From positions 154,840,051 to 154,904,050 of the forward strand of contig NC_134574.1 of NCBI RefSeq assembly GCF_050947875.1: a stretch of DNA of 64,000 nucleotides. The letters run 5' to 3'. Positions 44,290 through 57,352 of this stretch are shown one piece after another. Both the position numbers and the translations under genes were made by a program. The DNA is from Dermacentor variabilis. Its lineage: Eukaryota; Arthropoda; Arachnida; Ixodida; Ixodidae. The stretch's first letter is position 1, and every line of letters starts with the position of its first letter. The notes under the pieces were generated by a model that made no database searches, was not told where the DNA came from, and saw only the letters and a program-made list of their open reading frames with translations.

Positions 44290-44870
44290 CGGCGTCCGAA
44301 AAAAAGGGGGGGAGTGGGGGCGGGGGCTGATTGTGGGTGGGTGGGTGGGCGGAGAGGAGAAGGGGTGGAAGGGGGAGAGGGGGTCGCAGGTGGCTCCTCC
44401 GCACGAACGAAGCCGCTCGCAATCGATCGCGGCGGCTCGCGCGCGTTGCACACCGCCCGTTACCCCGGAAACCGGCGGCCCGGGAAGCCAGTGGGGACGC
44501 GTACGTCTCGGCGGCCGGGGTCGTGAGCGCGGTTTCTTTCTCGGGGGCCCCAACGGTGGCGGCCCGTGCCGAAGCGAAGCCGTAGCGTGTGTGTGCGCGC
44601 GCGCGCGTGCGGTGCGGCTTTCCCACGAAACGCCGGTGTGTGTGGAGTGAGCGGAACCGGCGACCACTGCAGGGGCGGCCATGCTCCGACGCCGCCTCAT
44701 CGACCGGGCCGGCCAGCCAGCGAGACGGTGACCTGCCATCTCGGTGTGAGTGTTGGATGCGCGGCGTCCCTGCTGCTGGTGCACCGCCGCAGACCCCGGC
44801 GAGTGCGGTGGGTGCAAGCAGCGGCTCTCTCGCTCGATCACTCGTTTCTTCTTTTCTGTGTGTGAGTGTG
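44290..44870 (+). promoter_or_regulatory. CpG-rich block, candidate promoter/first exon
   Basis: It is strongly GC- and CpG-rich compared with its AT-rich flanks, with G runs (44308-44385) and a (CG) run near 44600. Plus-strand GTGAGT donors occur at 44746 and 44861. Neurexin coding starts at 59532, downstream on the same strand, and its first coding exon opens with an acceptor. This block could therefore be a noncoding first exon and promoter of that gene. That link is inference. Confidence 0.35.
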
Positions 44871-45099
44871 CATCCCAGCATGCGCGCAAGTTGAAGGCAT
44901 GCGCATGCACGTTACCCAGCGATATACGCTAGCGTCGGTACTGTACACCCACACACACACGGAAGAAAAAAAGAATCACGAAAACAGTGGCAAAATTGCA
45001 ACCTCGCGTAAGACCAGTCTGCAAAATCCGTTCCCCGAGCCCCCGAAGGTTTGTCCTCTGCAAACCGTTTCTCTGCCCAGAGAAAGCGCATGCGAAAAC

Positions 45100-47855
45100 A
45101 TCGCCCAAATGAAATCTTGACGTGCGTTGCTTAGGCGAGTATAGACAGGCCCGTCTCGATCGCTTCTTGCGCCATGCCGACCCTATGCGATGGTGCTCGC
45201 CGTCGCACCCATGCGAGCTCTGGAGTGGCCACGCTCTGTACGCCTAAAGAGAGGCTGACTGATACAACGCGCTAGGCGGAATGGCTCGCGAAAAGAGTAT
45301 CACTCGGCGTATACTAGTTCAAGCATTACGGCGACACCCGCTTGGAAAGCCAGGCCCAAGCTTAGAACGTCGCTCGCAACCTGTAGTGAGCTTCGCAAGC
45401 CGCCGAGTCCGCAAGTCACGTAACTGTCCGCCAACAACTGCGACACAAACGGAGGGGAGAAAAAGAAGGAAAGAAAAGCTACGTCATTCTTTTGAATGTC
45501 TTCCGTAGTATATACTCTTTATGCGAAAGGTAATTTTTCTTTTTTCCTGCGAGCATACCGCGCCCTGTTCCCACGACAAATCAGGTCGTGCTTGAAGAGG
45601 GAAACATATCCCCTCCTCTATACATGGCTAATAACGGTAGAAAAGCGCTCTCTTGCGTTCTCGCGCAGTTCTAATCGGTGGCGACTGGAACACTAAAGAG
45701 AACGCGATTGATCCCTCACTGCAGATGAGGCAACTGGACGTTTCTCGTGGAAACCCAGTTAATCGGCCTTTCGTGGTCTGCGTCATCGACTGCGAGTGCC
45801 CCGCGACTGTGCCATCAACGTAAACTGAAACGGCAGCAAGATAAAAAGAAGCAAGAAACTTGCTCGGAAACACATGTTAATTCTAACCACTATAGGAAAC
45901 GTCACGCGCAATCGTCCCATGTAGCTCGTCTTTTTAGCATGGTTTCGGACCCGAATGCGCCCATCGTGGAACCTGGGCCCAACGTTACGAACGCAAGCGA
46001 ACCTGGAAGCGAAACAACGCAGCCTATACGGTCGGTTTCGACTTGTCCTCGTTTTGGATTTGTGCGGACGGTATTTATCGCGCACCCGATCCGAACGCTC
46101 GGTCTGGCTGTATATATATAAGTGCGGAGAGGTGGGGCAGGTTGCGCTTTCGGTGGGACTTGTGCTTTCGTAACGGCGGCGAACGCCATGCTCGAATGCA
46201 TGACAAAACGCTGCGGCGGTTAGTGATATGCAGCTTGTTTCGTCCTCCTTCAGTGGGCCCCGTTCGCTTCGCGGCAAAGGCCCGTAGCTTGTGGCGCGTT
46301 CCTAGTAGGTTGAACCTTCCAGTGAATAATTACGACACCTCTAGTTCAGCTTCTCAGAAAACCTCCAAAGTGATTATTATTTACTGTCTTCTTCGCTTTA
46401 ATACTATAACTATTATTATTTCTTATATTTTTTTGCACAGCAGCCTTCTAAGCTGGGAAGTGAAAATATACACGAATATTACGCGGTACCTGCATTGTGC
46501 TCATGCGCAAGACTCTTGAGTACGTTTCAACTTTACGTTTGAATAGCCCTAGTTAGGCGCTAATTAATATCCCCTTATTATTATTACTATTTTAATGACA
46601 CGGTTAGATGCCAAAGCCGGCATCTTCTTGTATGGGAAGAAAATTACTGCACATTTCTTCTCGTGCGTAAAAAAAAAAAATACGCTATTCCTTGTCTTAA
46701 CGCAGATGTGAATAAATTACGCTGCGTGGCAGGCCCTTCCATATACTTACTCTACATTACGAATTTTCATGCCAACACGCGCCATTCGAAACGGGTGATC
46801 TCCTTCGACTGCGACGACACAACGGTCCAGGTGAAATTAGGCGTGAATTTTCGCGAACGCTATAACCGGCACGAATATGATTAAACAACACCCGTACAAC
46901 TCGGAATGCATTGCACCCTACATCTGGGACGAATATTTTTTTCCCGGAATCGCTCCCAAGGTGATTTTGAAGAGGTAATTGGAGCAGTGTTTCCACAGCT
47001 AGCGATTTATCAGCAGGTCTACTGATTTGTATCTTTTTGTGTGTGTGTGTGGTTCAGTGATAAAGCTTCGAGTTCTACTGATCTTTGGCGTGATTCGGAG
47101 AAAAAAAGAAAACGATGGCGAAATGTACCACTTTTTCTAAATGTTTCTAGCTTTCCTACAGCTTTCTACGAAATCTGCCAGCTTTTCTTTTTCTGTAGAT
47201 AACTGCTAAAGTAAGATCACATTATTGTTTCAGCCGATGAATGAGCGACTTGCGGCTTTTCTTTTTTTTTATTTACAGGTTCTTACGCTTTTCAGGCTAA
47301 CCATAATGAACACTTCAGATTGCAGGCACCAGATATCATTGAGGCAGTTCCAAAGCTGCTTCGAGGGTTGAAACAAGGCGTCCCTCTTATCAGTTATGTC
47401 GTTCAATATCTACTGATTTGTACTCGTGCTTCATGAAAAAATCGGCTACTATACTCTGTGACCTTTAGCGACACTGGGCAGGAGGCAATGTGCAGCAAGT
47501 GGTAACCGGTTGGGTACCCAGGGACCGAACAGGTGTAACAGCAACCTGTCGCAGACAGCGTTCCGGTGATCGGGTGGCCCCTCTGGGAAAGATCCGGTGT
47601 ACCCGGAATACGCCCACCCCATCATGTGCAGATTGGTTGTCAAAAAAAGAGGAACCCCCCGTCCCCCTCCACCCCTAGATGACCACACACTTACTCTGCG
47701 TGCGTGAATTAATTTTGCGGCGGAGGTGCGAACAGAAGTGTCTTAATGTCGTTATTTTTCAGCGTTAGTTCAAATTTTGAGGCCTCATCACGAACTGAAC
47801 AGCTAAGAACATCGTGACCACCTATCTGCGGCGTCACAACGCGATTGATGATTGG
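45100..47855. other. No gene recognised
   Basis: Mixed sequence with a TATA-like TGTATATATATAAGTG at 46108, an A run at 46669 and a short (GT) run at 47038-47051. ORFs up to about 160 codons lack recognisable motifs and have competing frames on both strands. Confidence 0.35.
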
Positions 47856-47859
47856 TTCG

Positions 47860-48335
47860 CGTCGTGTCATGTCCAGGAATTTTGCATATTGCCCCTTCGG
47901 CTATGTGACGAACTTCACCGCAGTGCACCAGCGTTACTCAATGTGCAGCATTTTGAAACCAAATAATATTCCAGAAGGCCGCCCTAATTTCGACAACTGT
48001 CAGTTAGCAACGCCAAGAGGGTACACCTCTTTATTACCGCGCGTATTTACGGTACTTAGTCGTAACGTCTCTGCTTCATTATAGCAGTGCTTCTTTTTCT
48101 GTCAGGTATAAAACGCTGCTATATCGCAGCAGGAAAGTTACGAATAAGTTCCGTAAATACGCACACTATCAGAAGGGCATGTCCAGTCAACGTTGCTAAC
48201 TGAAAATTGTTCAAAGTCGGGGCAGCCTTTTGAAATATCATTTTTTAAATGCTGGCCATGCAGTTATGCTGGTGCACTGAGGTGGAGATCAACAAATGGC
48301 CGCAGAGGCAACACCCGAAATTTCTGCGTACAAAT
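47860..48335. mobile_element. Imperfect long inverted repeat, about 220-bp arms
   Basis: The left arm (about 47860-48090) and right arm (about 48105-48335) pair imperfectly. Blocks include GTGCACCAGCGTTACT against GTTATGCTGGTGCAC, and GCGTATTTACGGTACTTAGT against the inverse of CGAATAAGTTCCGTAAATAC. It is directly followed by foldback element 4. Confidence 0.65.
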
Positions 48336-48404
48336 GTTTTATCGAAACTTACTAGACGAAACTGGCGCTAATATCTACAAAAGCTTCAAGTATATATATA
48401 TATA

Positions 48405-48671
48405 GTCATATCATAAGAAGCCAACAAACATTGACACCAAGGACAACATAGGGGAAATTACTTGTGCTTAATAAATGAAATAAAGAAACGAAGAATTAAT
48501 GGAAAACAAAAATGCGAAGGTTGTGGGTTCGGTTCCCACCTGCGGCAAGTTGTTTTTTCATCCACTTTGTTTTCCATTAATTCTTCGTTTCTTTATTTCA
48601 TTTATTAAGCACAAGTAATTTCCCCTATGTTGTCCTTGGTGTCAATGTTTGTTGGCTTCTTATGATATGAC
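48405..48671. mobile_element. Foldback element 4 (106-bp arms, tRNA-like loop)
   Basis: Arms 48405-48510 and 48566-48671 are almost perfect inverted copies (GTCATATCATAAGAAGCC outside, AATTAATGGAAAACAAA inside). The 55-bp loop contains GTGGGTTCGGTTCCCACC, which has the form of a tRNA T-arm or pol III B box. Confidence 0.92.
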
Positions 48672-48713
48672 TAATAAAATCGGGACCCTCGGTTAACCCC
48701 CTTTCTTCTCGTT

Positions 48714-48735
48714 TATATATATATATATATATATG
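48714..48735. repeat. (TA)n microsatellite
   Basis: Eleven TA units. Confidence 0.9.
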
Positions 48736-48739
48736 GCGG

Positions 48740-50950
48740 TTCAGCCAGTATGGTAATGATGGACAGTAGGTGTGGTTGCCCAAACTTCGTCCTTCTGGCT
48801 TCAAGCGGCCTTGTGACGTGGCAGAGTTGGATAATTTTCAACGACGCTTTGCGTTATAAGTGTAAGAAATCTCCACGATTGCGCGTGCGCGCAGGGACTA
48901 ACTGGCTTGCTGTGTTTAGAAAACGGTGAATGCTTGGCACTTCAGAAATACCAGACTATTGAAGGCGCTAACACTAAATTTGTACAAATCCACGTACTAC
49001 ACAATCAGTCCCACAGTAACTGAGCGGCTGCATTAGTGCAAAGCTGTGTTCTATACTCGACATTGTAAGCAGTATGCTCGTAGTAAAGGTGATCTCAAAG
49101 GGTGCTTCAGTAGACGACCTCGAAGTAATGGAATCCAGAACCTATTATAATACAATCGAACGTACACGTTTATCTTGTTAACTATTAGGCTACACTATAC
49201 AGCGAACTAGACAGACACAGTAACTATACCTCATATATACGTGCGTAACATACATTGCCTAAAGCAGGTTTGAAAAATAAAGCAAATGGTGAAAGGGGTT
49301 ATAGTAAGGGTCATCAAAAGCATGGCCTCGGTGTTACCGTTCACAGTGAAAGCTGTTTCCACGCCTGACTTCGAGGTACGCATATTAAGTTACCATAGCA
49401 ACGATTCAATCGTAGGCACAAGTCGTAGCGACGAGTCGAACAAATGAGTTGCGACATTCACGCAGGGCAACAACTTTCTGACGTTGCTCCTTTTTTTTTT
49501 TTTTTTGGTCTCCTTTCGTCCGCCTGAGTGATGTTCTTGAGCCATGGCCGCCATACCTCTTTTTGACGTCCAGTAAGGAAAACTTGGCTTCGCTGCACAA
49601 CTTGGAAACGCGAAACAAAAGCTCCCAGAGAAGCGTAAATCATGCGTTACGCTAAATTCTGGCACGCGAACCCAGCTGCATCGCCAATGCATGCATATGC
49701 AGCATAGCCTAATGCGTTTCCAAAGAAAAGCTTGAGGTCACCCGGACGGTGTCGTTCGTTAAGTGCACATTGTGTGCGCGCGCACATTACTCATGCAATT
49801 GTAAGCAAATGTTTCATTGCTTACGGCACCCTCCGTTACGAAGCCCCCATTTTCCATCGATAAGCGTACGTGTGGACCGCATAAGAGAGGTGTGGAAATA
49901 GGGGGTTGTCGCCTTCGAGCGCGACAGGCAATGTCAGCGGCATTTGTTGCTAGCAGATTAATTGCAAATTTTTGTCGACTATTTAAGCAGGGAGGATTGC
50001 AAGAAATAGGGGGCTAAAAAAACAAAAAAAAAGGCATTGGCTTTCTTTAACAACGATAGCTGCATTGCCGACGGTTTCAACGCAGCACGAAATTTAGCAC
50101 AAGCGCGGAAGATTTCAAGAGTTGATGATAATTAATGCAGTTTGATGGTGTTCAGAGCACGCGAATGCTTCAAGAAAATGTCGCGCATTCAGACAGCGAA
50201 ATAGGGCTTACTTATTTGCCGAAGTACACACAGCGCATTTGATAGGCATTATGCCGGGAAGAGAAAGACATAAAACAAAAAGAAGAGGGGGGGGGGGGTT
50301 AGGTTGATTAAGACGAAAAATTTCAGGCGGACAACACAGGTACATGGATATTACAACATGACGTGTTCGTGATCATATACTATATATCACGGAGACACAA
50401 GCTAAATAACATCTTGGAGCAGCGTTACAAATACTTCATTTTGAAATTACATTAACAACAGCGCCTGGTACGTTCAGTTTTTTTCATAAAGTATAGTTTT
50501 ACATTATGTATCGGGATCGATGCCGGCTCGTTAATTACGTTTAGTTCGTGCACACGCAGTAGATACCGCTGGTGGAGACGAAATGTGCCAGCAACCCGAA
50601 CTAACGAAAAGAGAACTTTTCAGGTCCGGGTCTGCGCCCTTCGAATTTGTCTGTACTCCAGAAGTCGGCGGATCTGCGGCATTACCGCAATGCGCGGTTG
50701 CAGCGATACGGGCGGGGAGTGGAGGGGGAGGGAAGGGGTCACGTTCTCGGCAGTCACGCGCGCTGATCGACCAGCCATGCGTGACCTTCGGTCTCATTGC
50801 TTCCTTTCCACCACAGCACGCCAACACGTCGCTGAAGGAGAGCGTCCAAAATGCCAGTGCCTCTGCACAGACCCTTTTGCTAGTTAACCTTAGCAAAGGT
50901 TCTCATTACTTCCATAAAGTTCACTTGGCGTATACGCGTGCTGTGCTGTC
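48740..50950. other. No gene recognised
   Basis: A T run at 49491-49506 and a G run at 50287-50298 are present. ORFs of 60-120 codons are not supported by motifs or splice signals. Confidence 0.35.
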
Positions 50951-50959
50951 TTTCTCCTT

Positions 50960-51072
50960 ACGCGCGCGCGTGCGTGTGTGCGTGTGTGTGTGTGCGCGCG
51001 TGTGGGTGCGTGTGTGCGAGCGCGTGTGCGTGTGTATGTGCGTGTGTGTGTGTGTGTCTGTGGGGGGGGGGA
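50960..51072. repeat. (GT/CG)n microsatellite and G run
   Basis: Alternating GT and GC steps to about 51060, then nine or ten G. The tract gives Val/Cys-rich shadow ORFs. Confidence 0.9.
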
Positions 51073-51094
51073 GGTGTCACGCCTTAGCAGAGAA

Positions 51095-51215
51095 TTTCGA
51101 CCACCTGGGATTGTTTAGCGTGTACCCAAAGCACGGCACACGGGTGCTTCTGCATTTCGCCCCCATCGAAATGCGGCCAACGCCATAGCCACTAAGCAAG
51201 AAACCACGGCGGGTG
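51095..51215 (-). mobile_element. Ruka-like SINE fragment with deleted B box
   Basis: AATTTCGACCACCTGGGATT, CACGGGTGCTTCTGCATTTC, CATCGAAATGCGGCC, then AACGCCATAGCCACT. The B-box segment between GCGGCC and the A-box end is missing. Confidence 0.75.
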
Positions 51216-53520
51216 TCTTCGGACGTTTCCAACCAAGTGGACGGTCACGAAGAAAGGCCAGGGAACAACGAAAGGGCGATCAGCTGTTCGTGCCAGCTGA
51301 TCGCTATATTTCGTCAGTAAGCACGGCGGAGCGATTCCTCGATCCTGTTGCAGAATATAGCTGAAGCAACGAGCGCTGCGTCTGTATGCAAATGAGGGCG
51401 CGTGAACTTTAGGCGTGACCGCACGGCTGGATTCAGCACCGTCGCTCCTGCATTTGCATCCGCTCCCCCGCGGCATTTCCGTTACTTCCACTCTGTCGAC
51501 GCTGTTAAGGCGTAAGCCTTTAGTGGCTCATGAGTGTCCGTGCACAGTCCGTGGTGGACGCAGGAAAGCGGTGATTAATCATATGGCTGTGATTGCATCC
51601 CATGCTCGCGGCCACGGCGGCGTCCGTTCGCAGAACAGTCCAGACAACAGCAACTGAGGCAGTCGTAGATAGGCTTTCGCCTATCGCAGTTCAGCTCGGC
51701 AAAGTGCCCATAGATTTATAACGCCGTGTCGTGTGCCTCTTTTCTGTGTCCCGTTATTCGCGCTGTTTGCTAAAGAATGTGTTCGTACCAACAAGCCCGG
51801 CTAGCCATTATTCTCGAAGCTATTAGATCGCTACGCCTAATACTATCAGCTCTATCTTGTTCTGCCGCAACCTTCGAATATGTATTGTATAAAGAATTCA
51901 TACGGTGTACGAGTTACCAGGCCGAATCGGCATCTACTCTCACCCAGCTAGGAGCACGCCTACCTCTCAAAGTCCACATAAAAAAAATGAGGCTCGGGTC
52001 AGTCGAGCCCCGTCAACTCGCGTTTCAGTGACCGCGAGTGGCGTGACCAGATCCAGAACACCTCCTAACGATCCGTCCTCGGTACAAGTCACACAGACCC
52101 GTTTTGACAAAAGCACTCGACCGACTTGATCTACGGTCTTTTTAACGCAGGAAAAAAGAAAGTGATTGTGCCGTGTAGTAGTAAACGCATCAGCGCAACA
52201 AAGTGCATCTTTGATATTTTGTTGCTCACAACCGCGCGAAGCCAAGGAAAGCACGGAATAAGGGAAAGCATAGCGGCCGCGACTTGTTGTTTTAAACTGA
52301 AATGCGTAAACTGATAGTGGACGAAAATTAAGACTACCTGCCCCCGGAGGGAAAGCGAATCCACATCTGCCGCATTACGCGTGCGCTGCTCTGTGCCAAT
52401 GCAGCCACGGCGACGGCTCTTCTCCGATCAACTTTACTGAGCATTTGCGTGCATACGTGTAAAGATAGCGACCCCGGGAGTATTAGCCAGCGCCACTTGT
52501 GACCATGGCGGCTGGTCTGAAACATTCCGCTAAGCGCAGTCTACGAAGTCTATGCTGCGGTATATGTAGCTGCAGACGCCATCCGAATTGCCCAATCGGC
52601 GGTAGAACAAACCAATTGGCGAATCTGTTCTCGAACAATATCCTCAAGAAGGCTTGCACGTATACGACAGCGCGGGAATGCTCCCGACGTCGTCTGAACC
52701 GCTTTCATGGCAGCCGGCATCACGCACCTGCGGGTGACAGCCGCACTAAAAGACTTTGTTCACCCTTGGCCCTCCTTCTTTTCGGTGTAAGCACTTTTCT
52801 TTTGTTGCCATCTGTACGCGTGTCGGATCTTTACTGAGTCGAGGTTACGTAAGAAGAAAGTGCAGCAGAACTGGTTCTTAAGAAGAGATGAAGTGTCCCC
52901 TAACAGCCTGGACGCCTCAACCTCGAGAAGAAACGCCCGAGGAAGTGTCGCCCGTGCCCGCAATTCAAAGGCCATTGCGCCATGCATGGGTGGGTGGCAG
53001 GCGAAAAAGGAAACGTTGAAATTCTGCGCTCGATCATACCTGTGCCTCAACGGGGTTTTCTTTTTCTCTTTTTTTTTATTTCAGAAGCCCAGTAAGAAAT
53101 TTCGAAGTCAAGGTCTTCTTTGGAGACTTCAGATCAATTTGGGCTTCGTGGGAGTTTGGTATCTGGCTGCCACTTTCCGACCACTTTCGTCAAAGTAAGG
53201 CAATTGGAGGCATTCTAGCACACGTAGGACAACGAAAAAAAAAAAGCGTCAAAATGAAGGTGATTGAAACGTAAAAGACGCCCGAAGTTGGCGTAGAGCT
53301 ATACGTATACGGAGCAATAATAATGCATAATTGGCGCGAAAGGGCCGAAATGAGACCCAGGTGCGCTCGTTCAAACTGCGCGCGCTTAGAGTGTGGAACT
53401 ACTTAAAGAAAAAAAAAATTTAATGAGCCGTTCCCGAAATGTAGTGTAGTCTAAACAACAAATAACATGGTATACATTAATGCTCAAGTAAAACTCTTGC
53501 TTGGGCTAGTTGGTTCATGC
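51216..53520. other. No gene recognised
   Basis: No supported exon. A T-rich tract followed by CAGAAGCCC (about 53055-53090) could act as an acceptor but has no coding partner. Confidence 0.3.
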
Positions 53521-53521
53521 T

Positions 53522-53647
53522 TGAATGAGTAAAGATCAAGACGCAATAGAACAGGACGGAAGAATACAAACGACAGGACCGGTGCCGGTGCTGTGGTTTG
53601 TGTTCTTCCGTCCTAGTCTATTGCGCCTTCATCTTTACTCCATTCAT
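53522..53647. mobile_element. Foldback element 5 (about 50-bp arms)
   Basis: Arms 53522-53571 and 53597-53647 are inverted copies: TGAATGAGTAAAGATCAAGA, GCAATAGA, CAGGACGGAAGAA on the left. The central part resembles the ACAAGGACGAAG core of elements 1 and 2. Confidence 0.82.
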
Positions 53648-53712
53648 ACACTAATGCACCCTGGAAGCACCTTGTCTTTCTTCGATGTCAACCGCTATTC
53701 ACTCGCCCTTTT

Positions 53713-53714
<2 letters not shown>

Positions 53715-53773
<59 letters not shown>

Positions 53774-53850
53774 GCAAAGGAAAGACAGGGAGGTTAACCA
53801 GATATTATCTCCGTTTGGCTACCCTGCACCGGGGGAGGGACAAAGGGAAA
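53715..53850 (+). repeat. (GA)n microsatellite plus family B copy
   Basis: About 27 GA units are followed by AAAGGAAAGACAGGGAGGTT, then CCGTTTGGCTACCCTGCACC. This is the same family as 22830 and 9790. Confidence 0.85.
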
Positions 53851-54404
53851 AATATTTGAAAACACAGGATGCTCCGTTAATTGTGTAGGCTTACTGTAGG
53901 CCTTACTTGCAAGAATAAGTTTCAGCCCACGCTATATTTAAGGGTGTAGGCTAGACTATTTTAACCGTGAAATAACAAAACGAAAGAAATAAAGATCGGA
54001 GTTTCAATCGCTCGAAAGCCGAAGCATTGATTGCAAGAACCGAAGTGATCGAACATTTAGCCGGAGTCGATGCTCCACTACGGCGCCTCTCTAACAAATC
54101 CACTGTGCAGGTTTGGGACATAAAACTCGTATAGCAAGCTCTTTTAGTGCGAATAGCATTCTTGGCAAGTTTCGTTGTGTCTAACCGTTTCCGCAAAGCC
54201 AACGGTACGCTGACGGGAGCGCCGGTGTTCTACGCGCCGACGCTTAAGTCTTGAAGAAATTTTGGATAAGGTACGCGTAGACAGCAATCGCTTCTGTGAT
54301 TCGGCCAGAATAAAAGTCTTCGTTTCAGTATGCATAACGTACGATATAGCTCGAAAAAAAAAACATATATACTTGTGAGAGTGCGAAAGTCAATTCATTA
54401 AGCG

Positions 54405-54550
54405 CACGTAGCGTATAAAGTGGACGTAGTGTATAAAGTGTACGTACCGCATAAGGAGCACGTAGTGTATAAAGTGTACGTAGTGTATAGAGTGTACGTA
54501 GCGCACAAAGCGCACGTAGTGTATAGAGCGTACGTAGTGCACGTAGTGTC
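54405..54550 (+). repeat. 18-bp minisatellite, about eight units
   Basis: The unit is CGTAGTGTATAAAGTGTA with variants (CGCATAAGGAG, GCGCACAAAGCG). Multiple-of-three length creates six-residue shadow repeats on both strands (LRTLYT, VYKVYV), not taken as coding. Confidence 0.9.
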
Positions 54551-54639
54551 AAATAACAAAGACCCACTAGGTGTACAACACATTAATTTTCATCTCAAAG
54601 TAATGCCATTCGCATCATAGCTGGACACTCGTAATGACT

Positions 54640-54990
54640 TCCGCTCCCCCCCCTCCCCCTCTTTTCCCGTTGCGCGAGGTTTTTGCCCAGACGCAGCCGC
54701 GCGAGTTGAAAACGAGGCCACCGGGACTCGGAAGCACGCGCCGCCTCATGCCGAAGAATCTGTCGCCCGGGGGCGCGCGCGTCGACACACGGCCGGGCGG
54801 CAGACCACCATAGAACATAAAGAACCAGGCGGCAGACTGCGATCGAAGCGTTGCAAAAAATGGACGACGCAAGAGCCGTCTCGCTCCTCCGCAAGAGGGC
54901 GGTGCCGTCGCTGCCCCGGCGGCGGGAGCAGCGTGCAAGGCGTCGCGTGCTCATTACTACACTACGCGACGCCGGGGAGACGAAGGGCGA
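54640..54990. promoter_or_regulatory. Second GC-rich block
   Basis: GC- and CpG-rich segment about 4.5 kb upstream of the first neurexin coding exon. It may be an alternative promoter or noncoding exon; nothing in the sequence proves this. Confidence 0.2.
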
Positions 54991-55309
54991 AATCGATTCG
55001 TCAATAAAGCGGCCAATCAATCATTCAGTTCCGCCGGTGCACGGACACGGGGGAATCCTGATGCTTCTTTCTCGCTCTCACCTCATTCGTCGCGCAGGCG
55101 GAGCTCTGTCGTGGTTACGTTTTGAAGAGCAGCTCCTGGCACCTCTCTGATTTTTATGCGAGGAAGAAGAAAAAAAAGTATATGCAGATCCGAGGCACAT
55201 GTGTTAATCTATGAGAAGCGAAGCCTTCACGAAGCGTTTATTTAAATGCCATAAAACTAAACGCGATGCGCACATTTGTCTGCAATGTCATCCTATATGC
55301 AACCTGCAG

Positions 55310-55515
55310 TCGTCGCGCTGCTGAGGCCCAGGTGGCTACTTCGATCCCGGCCACGGCGGCCGCATTCCGATGTGGGCGGAATGCAAAAAGACGCTCGCGC
55401 ACCACACTTTGGTTGCACGTTAAAGAACCTCGGGTGGTCGAAATTAATCGGGAAGCCTCCCACTATATGGCGCTGCTTCATAATCAGGTTGTGGTTTCGC
55501 CATGCAAAACCCCAG
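55310..55515 (+). mobile_element. Ruka-like SINE, plus strand, shortened head
   Basis: GTGGCTACTTCGATCCCGGC, CGGCCGCATTCCGATG, AAGACGCTCGCGCACC, GCACGTTAAAGAACCTCGGG, GCCATGCAAAACCCCAG, then a T-rich end. The A-box part is lost or rearranged. Confidence 0.8.
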
Positions 55516-55629
55516 AACTTCATCAATTTCTTTTTTTTTTTGTATTCTGGTGCAATGCCCTTACGTTTATGCAGCGCACGGATCACAACTTCAACGTCAG
55601 GGGAGTGTCCTACGTTCGTTGACTACACA

Positions 55630-57260
55630 GTTTAGAAGCTTTGCAGAAACGCAGACAGCAGTTCATGCGGACGCGCACTGAAACGTCGACGCAGTGAGGT
55701 GATGAGGACGAACGCAACGTTTGACGCTTTTCGAGCGAAGAATATCGAGCGGAGGTTTATACGCTGAGAGAAAAAAAGAAAGGACGACGCATCGTACCAT
55801 GGTCGCGCGCAAATATCCTAACCGCGGAGAGCCATCAGAGGGAAACGGAGGCAACAGAACGCAATCGCTCGTGCCTCGTTCACTGTACGAGCAGTCTTGC
55901 AGCAGGGATGCGTATACGTGCATGTCAAGTGCCGTTGCGCCTCGCCTGACCAGCACAAGGCGCGGTGCAACGTCACCGACTGAAGCGGCCGTCGACAAAT
56001 GAGCGTTGCCGCACGCGCTGAGTGGGAGCTTTACAATACGTTCTCTCCAGCGGCGAAAAAAAAAAAGCAGACAACACAGAGAACATGACACGCACAATCG
56101 TACAGTGCGCCAGAACAGGGCAATGTGTTTGGCTCGTGCGCGCTACGTATAGACATGGCAAGACATGGCGCATACGTGCACATTCAACAGCTGGTAGCGC
56201 GGTGCTTGTGTGCGTCGTGTCCTCTGTGTGGTGACCGTTTTCACGCGGGTTAAAAAAGAAATGTACAGTAAACCGCGCCGCCTCGCCCAGCGACAACTCG
56301 CTTTGAGCCGAGCCAAGCTTTCTCCCCTTGCGAGAGGAATACGCCACTTTTCGGCAGCAAACTCGCAAACGAGCTTTGTGCGTTCTGTGCGCAAAGTTCG
56401 GGCGCCGCAGCCTTCCAACGCGAGGAGTTAAGAACTTCCGAAGTGCACTGAATAAATACGCGAGTTATCTACAGATATTTCTCAGGGACGCAAAACGGAT
56501 CGCGTCGGCGCTCTTTCAAGCGATGGATGACCACAGCTCTGGCAATTTCTTGGGGAAGCTTAATCTCGTCTGTTTCAGACTGGTTCCAATCGAAGCTCAT
56601 TCACTCTTTTTTTTTTTTTTTTTTTTTGCGATCCGTGCAAACGTGAGAACTCGGCTGTCTCAGTCTTCTGCGACTCCCACGCCCTGAAATCCACACTGTG
56701 CCTGCCTGCAGCCGTGGTTTGTCTGGCACTCCGCTGGGCTGTGAGGCTTTGCGTTTTTCTTGCTCGTTCCATTTATACGGTGAAAGCAATCACGAGAAAC
56801 CGTGGGCCGTGTGTACGTGAGCCAGACACACTCTACCGGATTCCGACCAGCCACTTTTGTGGAGGCGGTCACTAGTCAATTCGCTACGGTTGCGCTTAAC
56901 TTACCGCCCGTAATTTCTCGGCCCCACGACCAGGGACGACTTACGAATACGTGGTCCCCGGATACCTTTTTGTTGCGTAACAGTCGCGAGTTCGTCAAAG
57001 CGTCCAGATTTACGCAATTGGTCACAAGAACGTGACATCTCTCTCTCTCTGCTTTTTTTCCCATCATCCTACAAAAACGCGTGTGTTGGTCTCTTCTCGC
57101 ACTTTCTTTTCTTACCACAAAGCCGTGATAAAAAAAAAAAAAGAAGCGTCGTCACCCGTTTATAGAGATTATGGTGCAACCACCCTGTTCAAAGGCAGTT
57201 TCACGTTTCGAGGAGGACCTGTCGCTTACGTAGCAATAAAGTTGAGAGCAGGCAGGAGCA
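55630..57260. other. No gene recognised
   Basis: A- and T-runs (56056, 56608-56627) and unsupported ORFs only. Confidence 0.3.
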
Positions 57261-57263
57261 CGA

Positions 57264-57270
57264 CTGCAGC

Positions 57271-57352
<82 letters not shown>

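Noticed and set aside
44132..44910. 249- and 239-aa minus-strand ORFs
   Set aside because: Overlapping frames on both strands of a CpG-rich block; low stop density explains them and no motif is present.
45747..46519. 124-, 158- and 164-aa ORFs near 46 kb as a gene
   Set aside because: Competing frames on both strands, no domain, no splice support; only a TATA-like string at 46108.
56608..56627. Poly(A)/poly(T) tracts as processed pseudogene tails (also 21060, 21609, 49491)
   Set aside because: No adjacent cDNA-like sequence or target duplications could be seen.
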